From: Neostapfia colusana
Taxonomy: Eukaryota; Streptophyta; Magnoliopsida; Poales; Poaceae
Length of the DNA: 64,000 bases
Direction: 5' to 3'
Assembly (NCBI GenBank): GCA_030760725.1
Contig: JASWHV010000012.1
Location: 41,385,652-41,449,651, forward strand
Of this stretch, positions 23,151 through 34,853 are shown in pieces (positions within the stretch are counted from its first letter, which is position 1; each line of letters starts with the position of its first letter). The position numbers and the translations under genes were made by a program. The notes below the pieces were generated by a model. The model made no database searches. It saw only the letters and a list, made by a program, of their open reading frames with translations, and had not been told where the DNA came from.

Positions 23151-26100
23151 CACGACCTCCTCGCACCATTTCGTCGTGAGATCAGCCTCTACAACCCGAG
23201 AAAACTGAGTTTCCGCGGCGGCCAAAAGAAACCACCACGGACGGCTCTCGTGGACAGCCCCACCCAAGACTTGTCACGGCCGAGCAAGGCCACCTCTAGA
23301 CGCGCAAGGACTTCCTACAGATCACCTCTGAAGCTTGAGCGTCGACGGTGAATTTTGCAGTTTGCTTCCGGCCGGTGCAAAGTCACCTTCGGGTAAGGAA
23401 CTTTAAAATTTCCATTTGGTTCTCGTTTAGATTCCACGAAACTTCACACACAGGAACTAGACTCAGTAGCACATAAGTTAGCTTCACAAAATCTAGCATG
23501 AAAACCTCTGTGCATGGCGCATTTCCAAGTTTTCCAACAGCGGCTTTAGCGGGAAGCATCGGGCGCATGGTGAAACCCACCATAGAGCTATTCCCGGTCC
23601 TGTCCACCACCATGCCGAGCTTCCCGAGCCACCACTGGTTTCTGTAGAGCCACTCCACCGAGCTTTTGGCAGGCTAGCACGTCGGAGCAACGTCGCCGAA
23701 CTCTTCCTGAGCCGCCGCACCGTCGCGAGCTCGGTTAGAGCCAACGTCAATGTGGGGAAACCCTCCCAACGTGTTCAGTGCACACAATTAGGGGCTGGCG
23801 GCGAGTTAGCGCATGGGAGCTGACCGAACGATCAAGTTTGGTGGTGCTCCGGTGACCTCGGCGGCACTGCCGCGCGGGAGGCACGAGGTAGACGACGACC
23901 GGGGCCGGGTCCGCTGTCAGTGGGAGGAGACCGGGTGATTGGATCTTCTGTGGGCGCGGATCAGCTGTGTCAGAGCGGGAATTAAACCTGTGGCCCCGTG
24001 TGTCATCGGTTCAGCACACGACACATGTTCCCTTGGACCCACAGGCAGATTTAAACATTTCCACAATTTATTCAAATCCCAGATTTTTACCCAAACTTTA
24101 GAAGAACATAACATTGGCTAGAAAACTCCAAATTAAGTGAACCAAATTTTTTTGGATTCAGCTCTCTGAGCACTTTCCAACAAATCAAGTTTCATTTCAT
24201 GAAAATGCTTAGTTCTCCAGAATTAATTCTTCAAATTTAATATGTCTAGAATTTTAATTGGAGAAACCTTTGGAGGAAAATTATGAAATTTTGCTAGGAT
24301 GTTCACCAAAATATCCCTGAGCCACCATAAAAATTTCAGATCCATTTGAGATCATTTGATCCACCTAATGGTATGATTAATAAAACTGATCCACCTTCAA
24401 ATTAAGTGAAACCAACTCCATTAGAACCCTGTGAAAATCTAGTTTCTATAAAGTCATGGCTTGCTCCATGAAAATCCCTAGAACACCCTAGGAGATTCAA
24501 TTAAGGCCAAGTACATAATTATTTGTGGAGAGCTCAAATGAGCTTTGCTGCAAATGAAACTTGGCCAAGTCTCTCTTTGGGTTGTATCCAAACTACAGTA
24601 AAAATTTCAGAGTCATTGGGCCTGTCTAGCAAGACTTATAGTCTTCAAAAATTCAACTTCAATTCAAATGCATTTAAATTGATACCTATTTGTATTATCT
24701 TATGTAGTCGCTAAGGTTGAGGAGGAGCCAGAAGTCTTAGACTTCATCACTCCAGAGGATCAGCTAGCCTACGACCAAGAGCAGCAAGGCAAGCTCCGGT
24801 TTGCATTAGCCTTCTTATAAATTTTACTGTTTTGAAAACTTACTTTGAGCAACCACTTCAATTCTGCATTAGAGTCTTGATTGAAAACCCGAAAGCATAG
24901 CCAAGAAAACCCTGGTTTGGGCTTAGGTTTTTAAACCTTGATTAGCTACTGCAATGCTAAGTTAGTGTATGATTCGGTACAAGTCGAGTTGTTGGAACTG
25001 CTCGCGAGAATAAGCTAGAGGCACACTACTTGGGTAAAGGTAGCAAATGAAACACATGGCAAGAAAAATGAGGCCGAGCGGAGAGTAAGGGCAGAAGGAC
25101 GTTGTGGCCTGGGTGCCATAGCTCTGCTTGTGTTGATTGAGGACCGAGCCATGTGCGGGCCTGTTGAACAATCTACAACAGTACTGAAGACCTACCGGAT
25201 ATATGGGAACCGGGAAACCGATGTAACTCGGGTAACTTGATATTGAGGCATTGTTTGTCGTCCAGAGGGTAGGTTGAGAGCTTGAGGTGTAAATCGGCTG
25301 GCGGCCCTGCAGATGCGCGCGCAGAGACCTCTTGCTCGGGACGATAGGACCGGTTCAATATTTGGCTGATGGGTGAAAGGTGGTTGCGTACGACGTCCGT
25401 GATGGTTGCTGCAGGCAACATCGAGTACGGGCGTACGTGACGGGTTATTTGGGTAACCCTGCAGGTGTAAATTGATTATAATCACCATCCCTCGCGGTCA
25501 GTGAGTACCACTTGTTCACTGTACCGTGACGTAGAAAGAACAGGCTAGAGTCATGTAAAAGTTGCTGATTGAAAGCTATACCTTGATTGTTAATGACTTG
25601 CTGTAGTTTAGAGCTAATTAAAGTTCTTTTCGACCTTGGGCAAAGTACATGAGAGAAATGTGTTTCTTGTTTGATTGCGGCTCTCTCATGTGCCTTAGCG
25701 TGAGGTTCTCCACAACTGCTGCTAAAACTTGAAAGTAAGGTTCAAATAATTAGGCGAGTCCTTTGCAACTTATTTACCTCATGTACCCTGAATCCCTCAT
25801 GTAGAAGTTTCATGTATAGGAGAGATGGGTCAGACTTGATGAGCCATCGTGCTCACTGCTTGCGTTTGAAGCTTTTGCAGGGTGTTATGAGGAAGGGACT
25901 CCTGAGGAGGAGACGGAACCCCAAGAGGGAAACCCTGGCGAGTAAGAGTCGTGCATGCCGCCGTGTTAGTGTGCGTGTGTGCTAGCGGGGACACGTTCAC
26001 GGGCTGAACGTAAACTCGATTCGTAGTCTACGCCCGTGAGTGTAGACTGAACATATTTTGTTGTAAAAATGTTCATAAACACATTTATGTAATAAAACTT

Positions 26101-26199
26101 TGCTTCCGCTTTGTATTTTTGATGTGCGTTATCCGGTGCTATGCAACGCAGCACCCCTCAGCGGGATCCTGGCTCGACGAGGCCGTTGGGACCCCGTCA
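23151..26199 (+). repeat. LTR G (forward, 5' head missing)
   Basis: Starts inside the GC-rich block (ccatttcgtcgtgagatc corresponds to about 8600 of LTR A). It then follows the usual order: AT-rich intron-like part 24050-24700, E1, conserved middle, E2, AATAAA near 26091, terminus ACCCCGTCA at 26199. The next bases read into Tat-type pol, so this is the right end of a 3' or solo LTR with a probable 5-bp duplication at 26200-26204. Its left part must lie beyond the window, to the left of H. Confidence 0.7.
24708..25945 (+). other. Putative spliced LTR ORF, exons E1+E2 (LTR G)
   Basis: E1 is 24708-24788 after acceptor cttatgtag, with GC donor CAAG/GCAAGC. E2 is 25881-25945 after acceptor cttttgcag, ending TAA. 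The phase is as in LTR A (two bases, whole codons, one base; then two bases), although the sequence is strongly diverged: AKVEEEPEVLDFITPEDQL in E1, CYEEGTPEEETEPQEGNPGE in E2. Exon length differs from A by three bases in E1 and by 21 in E2, all multiples of three. Confidence 0.45.
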
Positions 26200-27402
26200 G
26201 AGATGTGTTATTCTCACGTACAGAAGCTCTTGTACGCCATTCTCATAATGAAATAGAAGCTCCTGCACTACTTCCAAAGCCACCCGGTGTGAGTGGTGAC
26301 TGCACACGGGCTCGGGGCGATCATCAATAGTCAGGATTCATCTAAGAGGATCGCAAAGTTGGCACTAGAGCTCATGGGATACGATATATCCTACGTTGTC
26401 CTAACAGCAATCAAGTCCCGAAGCCCTGGCCGATTTCGTCGCCAAGTGGATGGAGGCACAAGCTCCTCCAGCCCCAACTGAGTGTATGTATTGGGTGATG
26501 TATTTCAACGGATCGCTAACCCTTAACAGCGCAAGAAATGGCGTTATTCTCAATTCTTCAGAACGGGATCGGCTCTAGTACGCGTGGCGTCTGCACTTCA
26601 AGGCAACCAACAACGTCGCAGAACATGTAGCCCTCCTTAATGGACTCCACATCGCGGCCGAGCTTGGCGTGCGGTGACTCTACGTGCGCGGCTATTCCGA
26701 GCTCGTGATCAACCAGATGATGAAAGAGTCGAGCTGCCACGACGTGTGTATGGTGGCCTACTGCCAGGAGTCGCGGAATCTAGAGGACAGGTTTGAAGGA
26801 CTAGAGCTCTCCCACGTCCCCAGACGAGACAACAATGCGGCAGATGCATTGGCCAAGCTTGCCTCCAGCTGAGACAACTGTATGTTCATTACCGACCTCC
26901 TCCTACCATCTATCCACATCGAAGAATCACGGCCGAGTCGCTTGACCCGATCCCGATCTCTAGGTCAACGTCACTGAGCTGAGATGGCAGGCCCCGTACT
27001 CGAGTACCTGATGACCGAAAGACTCCCCCCCTTTCCAAGGTGGTCAAGGCACGGTGAATCACACGTCGCGCCAAGACGTTCACCTTCATAGATGGTGAGC
27101 TCTCCCGACAGAGTGTCACCAGGATTCTGCAACACTGCATCCCAAGCGAGCAAGGAAGGGAGTTGCTCGTGGACATCCATAAAGGTGTCTGCAGGCACCA
27201 TGCGGCCCCGAGGTCCTTGGTGGGGAAAGCATACCTCCAGGGTTTTTACTGGCCGGCTGCTGTATCCGACACCGATCGAATCGTGCGTATGTGTCACGGT
27301 TGCCAGTATTTCACCTGACAGATACATGCCCCAGCCCAGGAAATTCAATCCATCCCCCTCACGTGGCCTTTTGCTGTGTGGGGGCTCGACCTCCTCGGTG
27401 AA
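26200..27402 (+). pseudogene. Tat-type Ty3/Gypsy pol fragment (RNase H to integrase)
   Basis: Translating through several stops and shifts gives the end of RT (SHVQKLLYAIL near 26209), a connection domain (LALELMGYDISYV), the extra RNase H typical of the Tat/Athila branch (MYFNGSLTL, NNVAEHVALLNGLHIAAELG, RRDNNAADALAKLASS), and the integrase zinc-finger region (GVCRHHAAPRSLVGKAYL, QGFYWPAAV, ITF-like WPFAVWGLDLLG). The RNase H motif FDGS reads FNGS, replacing a catalytic Asp. It is a different clade from the chromoviruses around it and the most decayed pol here, so probably the oldest layer. Both ends are cut by LTR insertions. Confidence 0.85.
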
Positions 27403-28171
27403 TGTGGGTGGCCTAGAGGGGGTGAATAGGCGTTGAGAAACTTTTCCTGCAACACTTAACAAAATCATCAAATACAGGAGGGCCGGACTAGTCTGGTATG
27501 CTAGATATACCTATATAAAGATTAACTGTTTAATGTATTCTTCTCAAACATTAGAGCAGCGAAAATAAGTAAACTATCCTAACAACTTAAGTAAGTTTTT
27601 AGATGATTGATTTGCACATGGAATACAAAATTAATACAAGTTGCAAGTTTAATCAACCCTATGCCCTAGAAGATGATGATTGCAAAAGTAAATAACTGGA
27701 ACACATGAGACAAGGATTTTTACCGAGGTTCAATCTCACCAAAGAGATCTACTCCTCGTTGAGGAGCTCACACAGAGTCATGTCTCAATCAACCCTTTAC
27801 CTCTTCAAGTCACCACAAAGGGCGACTTGAGTTCCACTATCAAGAAGTAATCACCGAGTCAATGGGGCAACCTCACACGCTGAGGGCTCCCACAAAATTA
27901 CAGTGAGGAAACAGATCAAATACACTCAAAAGATTTACAACAGACGCAAGAGTGTATAAGAGATCAAACCCCAAGAGCTCAAAAATGCATAGAAGACGAC
28001 CTCCCTTTACCAAATCTGGTTTCCCAAAAGATTTAACTTTTAAGGGCTTTAGATGTGTGGGGAAAAGTGTTTCTGTGCTCTTGGGACGTGTGACGATGCT
28101 AGGGTTCTTAGTTGTCTCTTGTGAGGTCGTGGGTCACCTATTTATAGAGTTTCTAAAAAAGTTACCATTAG
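27403..28171 (-). repeat. Copia-like LTR fragment (reverse)
   Basis: On the minus strand the inner end reads CACCCCCTCTAGGCCACCCACA, of which the CACCCCCTCTAGG part resembles the LTR terminus of many grass SIRE/Maximus-type Copia elements. A TATAAATAG box lies on the minus strand at about 28139-28148, followed by about 700 bp to that terminus, as expected for R-U5. The LTR start is not visible because element I interrupts. No ORF of interest. The Copia assignment rests on that terminus only. Confidence 0.45.
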
Positions 28172-28440
28172 TGTGACACCCGGTTCTGAAAGTAGAACCA
28201 AGTGAATGCATATGTGTGCCCAGGATGTTCGTCACACATACACATGTAATCCACAAACTGAATTCAGAATATAACCACGAATAAATAAAGTTTAAGTACG
28301 TTATTACAATGACTCAATGTCTCACTCATGAATATCTAACTTATTCTTGCAGTAGAAGTCTCTAAACCACAGCGGAAAGTTACTAAAGACAGCAGGCTCC
28401 ATCTTCGACTCCACAGGCATGTTGACGGTAGTCCGCACAC

Positions 28441-29706
28441 CTAGTACTCCATATGGTCCTCGAAGTACTCATCTCCTGTAGCTGATGTTTATGTGGTAAT
28501 GCAAGGGTGAGTACATGTCATACTCAGCAAGTGCAGGAAAAGTATGACACGTAGCTTACAACAAGGTAGGAAATAAAAAGGCTCATTGCAGTAAGCAAAT
28601 TTTATTTCAAAACATGATAAAAACAGCAACTATTTCTAAGTGAAATTTATCCCAACATGACCAAGTAATTCAGCAACATTTTCTCATCAGAATTCACCAC
28701 TTATCAAGTCTCATTCAGCCATTAATCTTTCTCAAGTTCATCTTATTCTCATAAACATTCATAACTATCTCATATTCATATAACCAAAACCAAACTCATT
28801 ATCATGACTCAAAACAGTCCCAAAACCAATCCCAATGACAATACCACAACCATACCGAATAACCATCCCAGGATTTCCCTCTAATCATGATAGTTTTACA
28901 CTCTGCAGAGGTGGCACCACTTTACCCACAAGTTCATGATTTAGTCACCCGTCGGCGACTGCAAAACCTCCATTATACCAGTACACAACTGTCGGTATAT
29001 GGCCAAAAGATCAAAAAATAGCCTTTACAAATGGGCTACTAGATGTATGGACTCACTGAGGTTTCACCGGCAAGCTCAAATCACCATTCTCCCACCCACG
29101 GGCCCCCTCTTGTGCCATGCAGTTCCCAGAGCAGTCCTCCTCGACTCCCATTCCCCGCGCCATCCACGGTCCATAACAAACTAGCAATACACCTAATTAA
29201 TCAGCTAAGCCGCACCCGTACTTGGCCTTGTGGTGGCACTATTTTCCTGGCATATTCTCGCATGAACCTGTCCTTAGATCTACAGCAAGTACCACCATCT
29301 CATCCAGCAACATCAACAGACCAAGCTTGCCTAGATCTCCCCGATTCCATGCCCATTAACATCATCAAGATCTCATCATCATTATTCATATGAGTGCAGT
29401 AGCTAGAGGTTTTATTTCAGCTTCAAGTATCCCACGAATTAAGCGAAGCAAAAAGGAAAAACGACCATACCCAACTCATCAACGTTCCCGGCGACAAGGA
29501 TGGTTAACAAAACTAGTAAACTCCTATAAAAAGGGTGTCCCATCAAGTTGACTCAAGCGTACGAGTTTTCACAAACAAAACAGTTTCAAAACATGGGATC
29601 AATATGGTCAAGGGGCACTTGCCTTGCTCCCGTGGTTCTTGTTGTTCAAGCGTCTCAAAGTCTTGGTGCTGTAGTTCCTCGTAGATGGCCTCTTTAGCTT
29701 GTCCTT
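28441..29706 (-). other. Putative spliced LTR ORF, exons E1+E2 (element I)
   Basis: On the minus strand E1 is 29706-29623 (84 nt) between acceptor gtgagtag and donor CAAG/GCAAGT. E2 is 28475-28441 (35 nt) after acceptor agctacag, ending TAG. Frame is continuous: GQAKEAIYEELQHQDFETLE in E1, DEYFEDHMEY in E2. A likely upstream donor is AAGGAA/GTGAGT near 30060. Confidence 0.45.
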
Positions 29707-30298
29707 CTACTCACGACCATGCACATACAAAATTTACAGCAATCAATCATCATGCACAAACTTTACTCAAAATGCAATGGGTTAGATGAATGCAAATCCT
29801 TTGGTGCTGTTTTATTAAACCAGTTTGTACCTGTTCTTGCATGTTTTAATGGGCTTTCATGGGGTTTTATGATGAACAAGGGTGCTGTGATCAAGTGTGA
29901 ACGTGGTGATGATCTTGATTCAAGATCTAGATCAATTCCACTATCAAAAACCGATCAAAACACGATCTGTCCACACATAAAAGTTTCTGCTCGAAGGGGA
30001 CGAAGAAAACGGATGCGTAGAAACAGCGGCGACGTCGTAAGATGGGTAATGGGAACCTAACTCACTTCCTTTTGGTGGCAGGGCCTTCCTCCTAGCAATG
30101 GCAGCAGTGGGGGATTTTTCTATGGAAAATTTTGGTAGGACAGATCGTCAGGCTTCTTCTTCGGCGACGGCGGGGCTCGATGGGGCTCGACGGCAGCCAA
30201 ATTCTGGCAAGGGGGGGGGACTTGGCAGCAAGGAAGGGGACTTGGCAGCAGGGGGGACGACCAAAAGGGAGAGGGGTGCAGCCAGGTGGTGGGGGTTA

Positions 30299-30306
30299 TA
30301 TTTATA
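30299..30306 (-). promoter_or_regulatory. TATA box, LTR I
   Basis: TATAAATA on the minus strand, at the same place relative to downstream sequence as in LTR J and LTR B. Confidence 0.7.
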
Positions 30307-30318
30307 AGGGGGAAAAAA

Positions 30319-30520
30319 GAGTCCTAGGGATGGAAACAAAGAGTCCTAGCAAGATGGGACTAAACCAAAGAGTCCTAGGGGTGGAAACAAAGAGTCCTAG
30401 CAAGATGGGACTCAACCATAAAGTCCTAAAGGTGGAAACATAGAGTCCTAATGGTGGGGGATTTAACCAAAGAGTCCTAGAGGTGGGGACTTAACCAAAG
30501 AGTCCTAAAGGTGGGGAATA
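30319..30520 (-). repeat. Promoter-proximal tandem array (22/29-nt alternating units) in LTR I
   Basis: GAGTCCTA (plus strand) begins units at 30319, 30341, 30370, 30392, 30443, 30472 and 30500, with AAGTCCTA at 30421: spacings 22, 29, 22, 29, 22, 29, 28. This is a two-unit higher-order repeat of about 51 nt. It lies just upstream of the TATA box; LTR J has only two TAGGACTC copies there and LTR B one. Confidence 0.9.
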
Positions 30521-30708
30521 GGGTTTCCCCCCTTAAGGGCTGTGACCAAGGGGTATCCCCCTTAATTGGTGCGGCCAATTTGGGAAAAATTCCCCCCAAA
30601 TGTGGGGAAAATTCCCCTTTTGTGGAATTGGGGAATTTGGAAGTTTTGGGGAAAATTTGGGGAAATTTGGGAATGGCTCATTTCAGCTATCTTTTTCCCA
30701 TTCCTCAC

Positions 30709-31018
30709 CATTTCTATGTCACTTGTTCCATTTCTACATTCTCCTCTCTATTTCTATGTCCCATGCTCCATTTCTACATTCCCCTCTCCATTTCTATGTC
30801 CCATTCTCCATTTCTACATTCCCCTCTCTATTTCTATGCCCCATTCTTCATTTCTATATTCCCTTCTCCATTTCTATGCCCCATTCTCCATTTCTATATT
30901 CCTTTCTTCATTTCTTTGGTTCTTCCTCCATTTCTATGGTTCCTTCCTCCATTTCTTTGGTTCTTTCTCCATTTCTATGGTTCTCTCTCCATTTCTATAG
31001 TTCTTTCTCCATTTCTAC
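30709..31018 (-). repeat. 20-nt minisatellite in U3 of LTR I
   Basis: About sixteen imperfect copies of a roughly 20-nt unit starting ccatttct (for example ccatttctatgtcccattct). The three overlapping plus-strand open frames of 144-172 codons here are low-complexity products of the array and not genes. Confidence 0.9.
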
Positions 31019-31086
31019 TTCTTTTATAATGCTTCTATACATGCAAGATGTATGCAATGCATGGTAATGAATTTGAGGGTGTTACA

Positions 31087-31103
31087 AACCTACCCCCCTT
31101 AAA
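31087..31103 (-). other. Polypurine tract of element I
   Basis: On the minus strand TTTAAGGGGGGTAGGTT directly precedes the 3' LTR. Confidence 0.85.
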
Positions 31104-33611
31104 CTGAATCTCGCCCTCGAGATTCGATAGAGTGGAGAATAGATGAGTGAATTCTGCCTTGAGATCTTCCTCACGCTCCCATATGGTTTCGGCTTCCGTG
31201 TGATGGCTCCGTTGTACCTTGCACCAACGGATCACATTGTTCCTCGTGACCCTTTCCTTCACGTCCAAAATTTTGACGGGGTTCTCCGCGTAGGTCAGAT
31301 CCTCTTGAAGTTCGAGCTTATCCATTGGTACTTGTTCTTCCGGTACTCTCAAGCACTTCTTGAGTTGGGACACGTGAAACACGTCGTGCACGTCGGAGAG
31401 GTGCGTTGGCAGCTCTAGTTGATAGGCTACCTCTCCTCGCTGGCCTAAAATCTTGAATGGCTCGATGTAGCGTGGTGCTAACTTGCCTTTGACGTTGAAC
31501 CGTCGTTAGCCTCGGATAGGCGATACTTTAAGATACACAAAGTCTCCTACTTCAAAGGTCAATCTTCTTCGCCTATTATCCGCATAACCTTTTTGTCGTG
31601 ACTGAGCAGCCTTCAAGTTTTCTCGTATCGTTTGGACTTGTTTTTCGGCGTCTTGCAGCACTTCGGGTCCAAACACTTGGCTTTCTCCGGTCTCATTCCA
31701 GAACAGCGGCGTTCTACACCGCTACCATACAATGCTTCGAAAGGTGACATTTTAAAGCTGGCTTGATAGCTGTTGTTATACGAGAATTCAGCATATGGCA
31801 CTACGCCCATGTTTCAAGGCGCAAGCTCTCAACATGTCTTCCAAAATCTGATTTGTCCTCTCCGTTTGCCCGTCTGTTTGCGGGTGATAAGCGGAGCTGA
31901 AATTCAGCCGTGTACCCATGGCTTCGTGCAGCTTCTTCCAGAACCTGGAGGTAAATTGAGAACCCCAATCTGAAACTATCCTCTTCGGAACTCCATGGTG
32001 ACACACGATTTGCTCCATATACAGCTCGGCTAGTTGTGTGACGCGGTACTTGGTTCTAACAGGAAGGAAGTGGCTGTTTTCGTCAATCGGTCCATGATAA
32101 CCCAAATAGAGTCGTAACCCGACTGAGTACGTGGCAATCCGACTATGAAATCCATGCTGATGTCTTCGCACTTCCACTCGGGTACTTTCAGTGGTTGCAA
32201 CAATCTAGCGGGTCTTTGATGTTCGGCCTTCACTCGTTGGCACATGTCGCATAAGGCAACATATTCAGTTATGTCCCTTTTCATACCATCCCACCAATAG
32301 CAAGTTTTCAGGTCCTTGTACATCTTTGTACAGCAGGGATGTATGGAATAAGGCGAGTCATGTGCCTCCTTTAATATCGTGTCATGGATGTGCTTCACGT
32401 TAGGCACACAAATCCTTTTCCCTAACCAAAGTGTGCCTTTCTCATCTTCCTTGAAATCCTTTTCTATGCCTTATCAGATTCTTTCCTTGATTTCCTCATC
32501 CGTTGCTTGGCCATCTCGTATCTCTCGTTCCAGCGAGTTCAGTTCTATCACCTCGATCTCGTTCAGGAACCCGAGATGTAACCATTCGAACTCCTTGCGC
32601 AGCTCGGGTGGCAGCTCCCGAACCGTGAGTTGGTGACATGCTCCCTTTCGGCTCAACGCATCAGCTACTACATTGGCCTTTCCAGAGTGATAGTTTATTC
32701 CAACATCATAATCCTTGATGAGTTCCAACCATCGATGTTGCCTCAAATTCAGATCTGTTTGAGTGAATATATACTTGAGGCTTTTGTGATCCGTATAGAT
32801 CTCACATCTGTGGCCAAAGATATAATGCCTCCAAATCTTCAAGGCATGTACCAAGGCTGCAAGTTCCAAGTCATGTGTGGGGTAATTTAGCTCATGTTTC
32901 TTTAGTTGTCTCGATGCATAGGCTACCACTTGTCCTCCTTGCATAAGGACACATCCAAGCCCTTGTCTTGATGCGTCACAATATATGTCGAAGCTCTTGC
33001 TCACGTCCGGCAATACCAAAACTGGCGTTGTTGTTAATCTCTCTTTAGTTCTTCAAAGGTTTCTTGACACGCTAGTGTCTACTGAAATGCTTTCCCCTTC
33101 ATTAGCAATTCAGTCATAGGCTTCGCTATTTTGGAGAAATCCTTGATGAACCGGTGGTAGTATCCATCCATCCCAAGAAAACTCCGAATATCTCTCACAT
33201 TCTGCGGTTGGTTCCAATTCCAAACATCTCCCACTTTTCCAGGATCAACCGATACTCCTCCTTTAGATATAATGTGGCCTAGGAACGATATCTCCTTTAG
33301 CCAAAATTGACACTTGCTGAACTTGGCATACAATTGATGCTCTCGCAGTTTCTGCAAGGTTAACCTCAAGTGTTCTTCATGTTCTTCCTTGCTCTTTGAA
33401 TACACCATGATATCTTCGATGAAAACCACAACGAACTTGTCCAAGTACTCCATGAAGACCTTATTCATGAGGTACATAAAGTATGCGGGTGCATTCGTTA
33501 ACCCAAAATACATAACGGTATACTCATACGAACCATACTGTGTTCGAAATGCAGTCTTGGGTATATCGGAGGGCTTAATCTTCAGCTGGAAGTATCCCGA
33601 CCGAAGATCAA
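31104..33611 (-). pseudogene. pol pseudogene of element I (RT-RH-INT-chromodomain)
   Basis: Minus-strand blocks: RT palm and thumb (33611-33079; catalytic loop FIEDIMVYS, GAA at 33415-33417 instead of Asp), RNase H (33019-32474; DIYCDASRQGLGCVLMQGG), integrase zinc finger (about 32407-32200; HPCCTKMYKD, CDMCQRVKAEH; HPGS has become HPCC), integrase core (SDWGSQFTSRFW, where the usual SDRG is SDWG; GQTERTNQILED), and chromodomain with GPF/Y region (31510-31104; YAENPVKILDVKERVTRN). Frameshifts and stops separate the blocks. The N-terminal half is cut off by LTR J. Closest relative here is element B. Confidence 0.9.
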
Positions 33612-33675
33612 TGTAACACCCTCAAATTCATTTCCATGCATTGCATACATTTTTCATTTAGAGAAACATTATAAA

Positions 33676-33960
33676 AGAAGTAGAAATGCAGAAAGAACAA
33701 TAGAAATGGAGAAAGAACTATAGAAATGGAGAAAGAACCATAGAAATAAAGAAAGGAACCATAGAAATGGAGAAAAAAAAACCATAGAAATGGAGAAAAA
33801 ACCATAAAAATGGAGAACGGGGCATAGAAATGGAGAAGGGCAATGTAGAAATGGATAATGGGAAATAGAAATGGAGAGGGTATTGTAGAAATGGAGAATG
33901 GGACATAGAAATGGAGAGGGGAATGGAGAAATGGAACAAGTGACATAGAAAGGGTGAGGA
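33676..33960 (+). repeat. 20-nt minisatellite in U3 of LTR J
   Basis: About fourteen imperfect units containing agaaatggag, the complement of the array in LTR I, with different unit order. Long minus-strand open frames here are artefacts of the repeat. Confidence 0.85.
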
Positions 33961-34172
33961 ATGGGAAAAAGATAGCTGAAATGAGCCATTTCCAAATTTC
34001 CCCCAAATTTTCTAAATTCCCCTAATCCCAAAAAGGGGAATTTTCCCCACATTTTGGGGATACAATCCCCAAGGCTGCCGCACCACAAGAGATAAGTTTG
34101 TTAAGATCCAAAAAAATTGAATAGGACTCTTATTTGAGCTCCAATTGGAGTAGGACTCCACTTTTTCCCCCT

Positions 34173-34180
34173 TATAAATA
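34173..34180 (+). promoter_or_regulatory. TATA box, LTR J
   Basis: TATAAATA, preceded by two TAGGACTC motifs within about 60 bp. Confidence 0.7.
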
Positions 34181-34769
34181 TAACCCCTACACCCTGGCTG
34201 AAATCCTCTCTATTTTGGTCGCCACCCCCTGCTGCCAAGCCCCCTTCCTTGCTTCCAAGTGGCCAAGTTCCCCCCTTGCCGGAATTTGGCCACCGTCGAG
34301 CCCCGCCGTCGCCGGAGAAGAAGCCCGACGATCTGTCGTACCAAAATTTTCCATAGAAATTTTTTTCGTTGCTGCCGTTGTTAGGAGGAAGGCCCTGCCA
34401 CCAAAAGGAAGTGAGGTAGGTCCTCATTACCCATCTTACGATGTCGCCGCTGTTTCTACGCATCCGTTTTCTTCGCGCCCTTCAAGCAGAAACTTTTACG
34501 TGTGGACAGATCGTGTTTTGATCGATTTTTGACAGTGGAATCGATCTAGATCTTGAGTCAATATCATCACCACGTCCATACTTGATCCCTACACCCTTGT
34601 TCATCATAAAACCCCATGAAAGCCCATTAAAACATGCAAGAACACGTACAAACTGGATTAATAAAACAGCACCATAGGATTTGCATTCATCTACCCCATT
34701 GCATCTTGAGTAAAGTTTGTGCATGATGATTGATTGCTGTAAATTTTGTATGTGTGTGGTAGTGAGTAG

Positions 34770-34853
34770 AAGGACAAGCTCAAGAAGCCATCTACGAAGA
34801 ACTACAACACCAAGACTTCGAGACGCTTGAGCAACAAGAGCCACTGGAGCAAG
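34770..34853 (+). other. Putative LTR exon E1 (LTR J)
   Basis: 84 nt between acceptor gtgagtag and GC donor CAAG/GCAAGT, open in the usual phase (GQAQEAIYEELQHQDFETLE). The upstream leader from just after the TATA box to a donor AAGGAA/GTGAGG near 34412 is also open in a frame that joins E1, but has no ATG. E2 is cut off by element C. Confidence 0.4.

Larger units (their letters stand above)
28172..31086 (-). repeat. 3' LTR of element I
   Basis: Minus strand starts TGTAACACCCTC at 31086 and ends GGGTGTCACA at 28172. From its start: a 20-nt minisatellite in U3 (30709-31018), an array of TAGGACTC units (30319-30520), a TATA box (30299-30306), transcribed leader, E1, conserved intron block, E2. 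Same family as LTR J. Confidence 0.9.
28172..33611 (-). mobile_element. Element I: reverse Ty3/Gypsy chromovirus, 3' half
   Basis: Minus-strand order from the right: RT (broken at 33611 by LTR J), RNase H, integrase, chromodomain, polypurine tract, 3' LTR. The 5' half must lie beyond the window. The pol is close to that of element B but the LTRs differ in their heads. The left flank is ATTAG (28167-28171), the likely duplication. Confidence 0.9.

Noticed and set aside
26200..26212. A possible primer binding site after LTR G (agatgtg)
   Set aside because: Only a few bases match, and the sequence reads directly into Tat-type pol in frame, so this is the outer flank of an LTR.
30511..31067. Three overlapping open frames of 144-172 codons, rich in Phe, Ser, Pro and Ile
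   Set aside because: All three frames are open only because the 20-nt minisatellite lacks stops. No domain, and the arrays are in a promoter region.
28200..31086. Possible separate host gene with introns on the minus strand
   Set aside because: The exon-like parts are the LTR exons found in every family here, bounded by LTR ends.
33608..34088. Minus-strand open frames of up to 139 codons
   Set aside because: Same minisatellite in LTR J; a compositional artefact.
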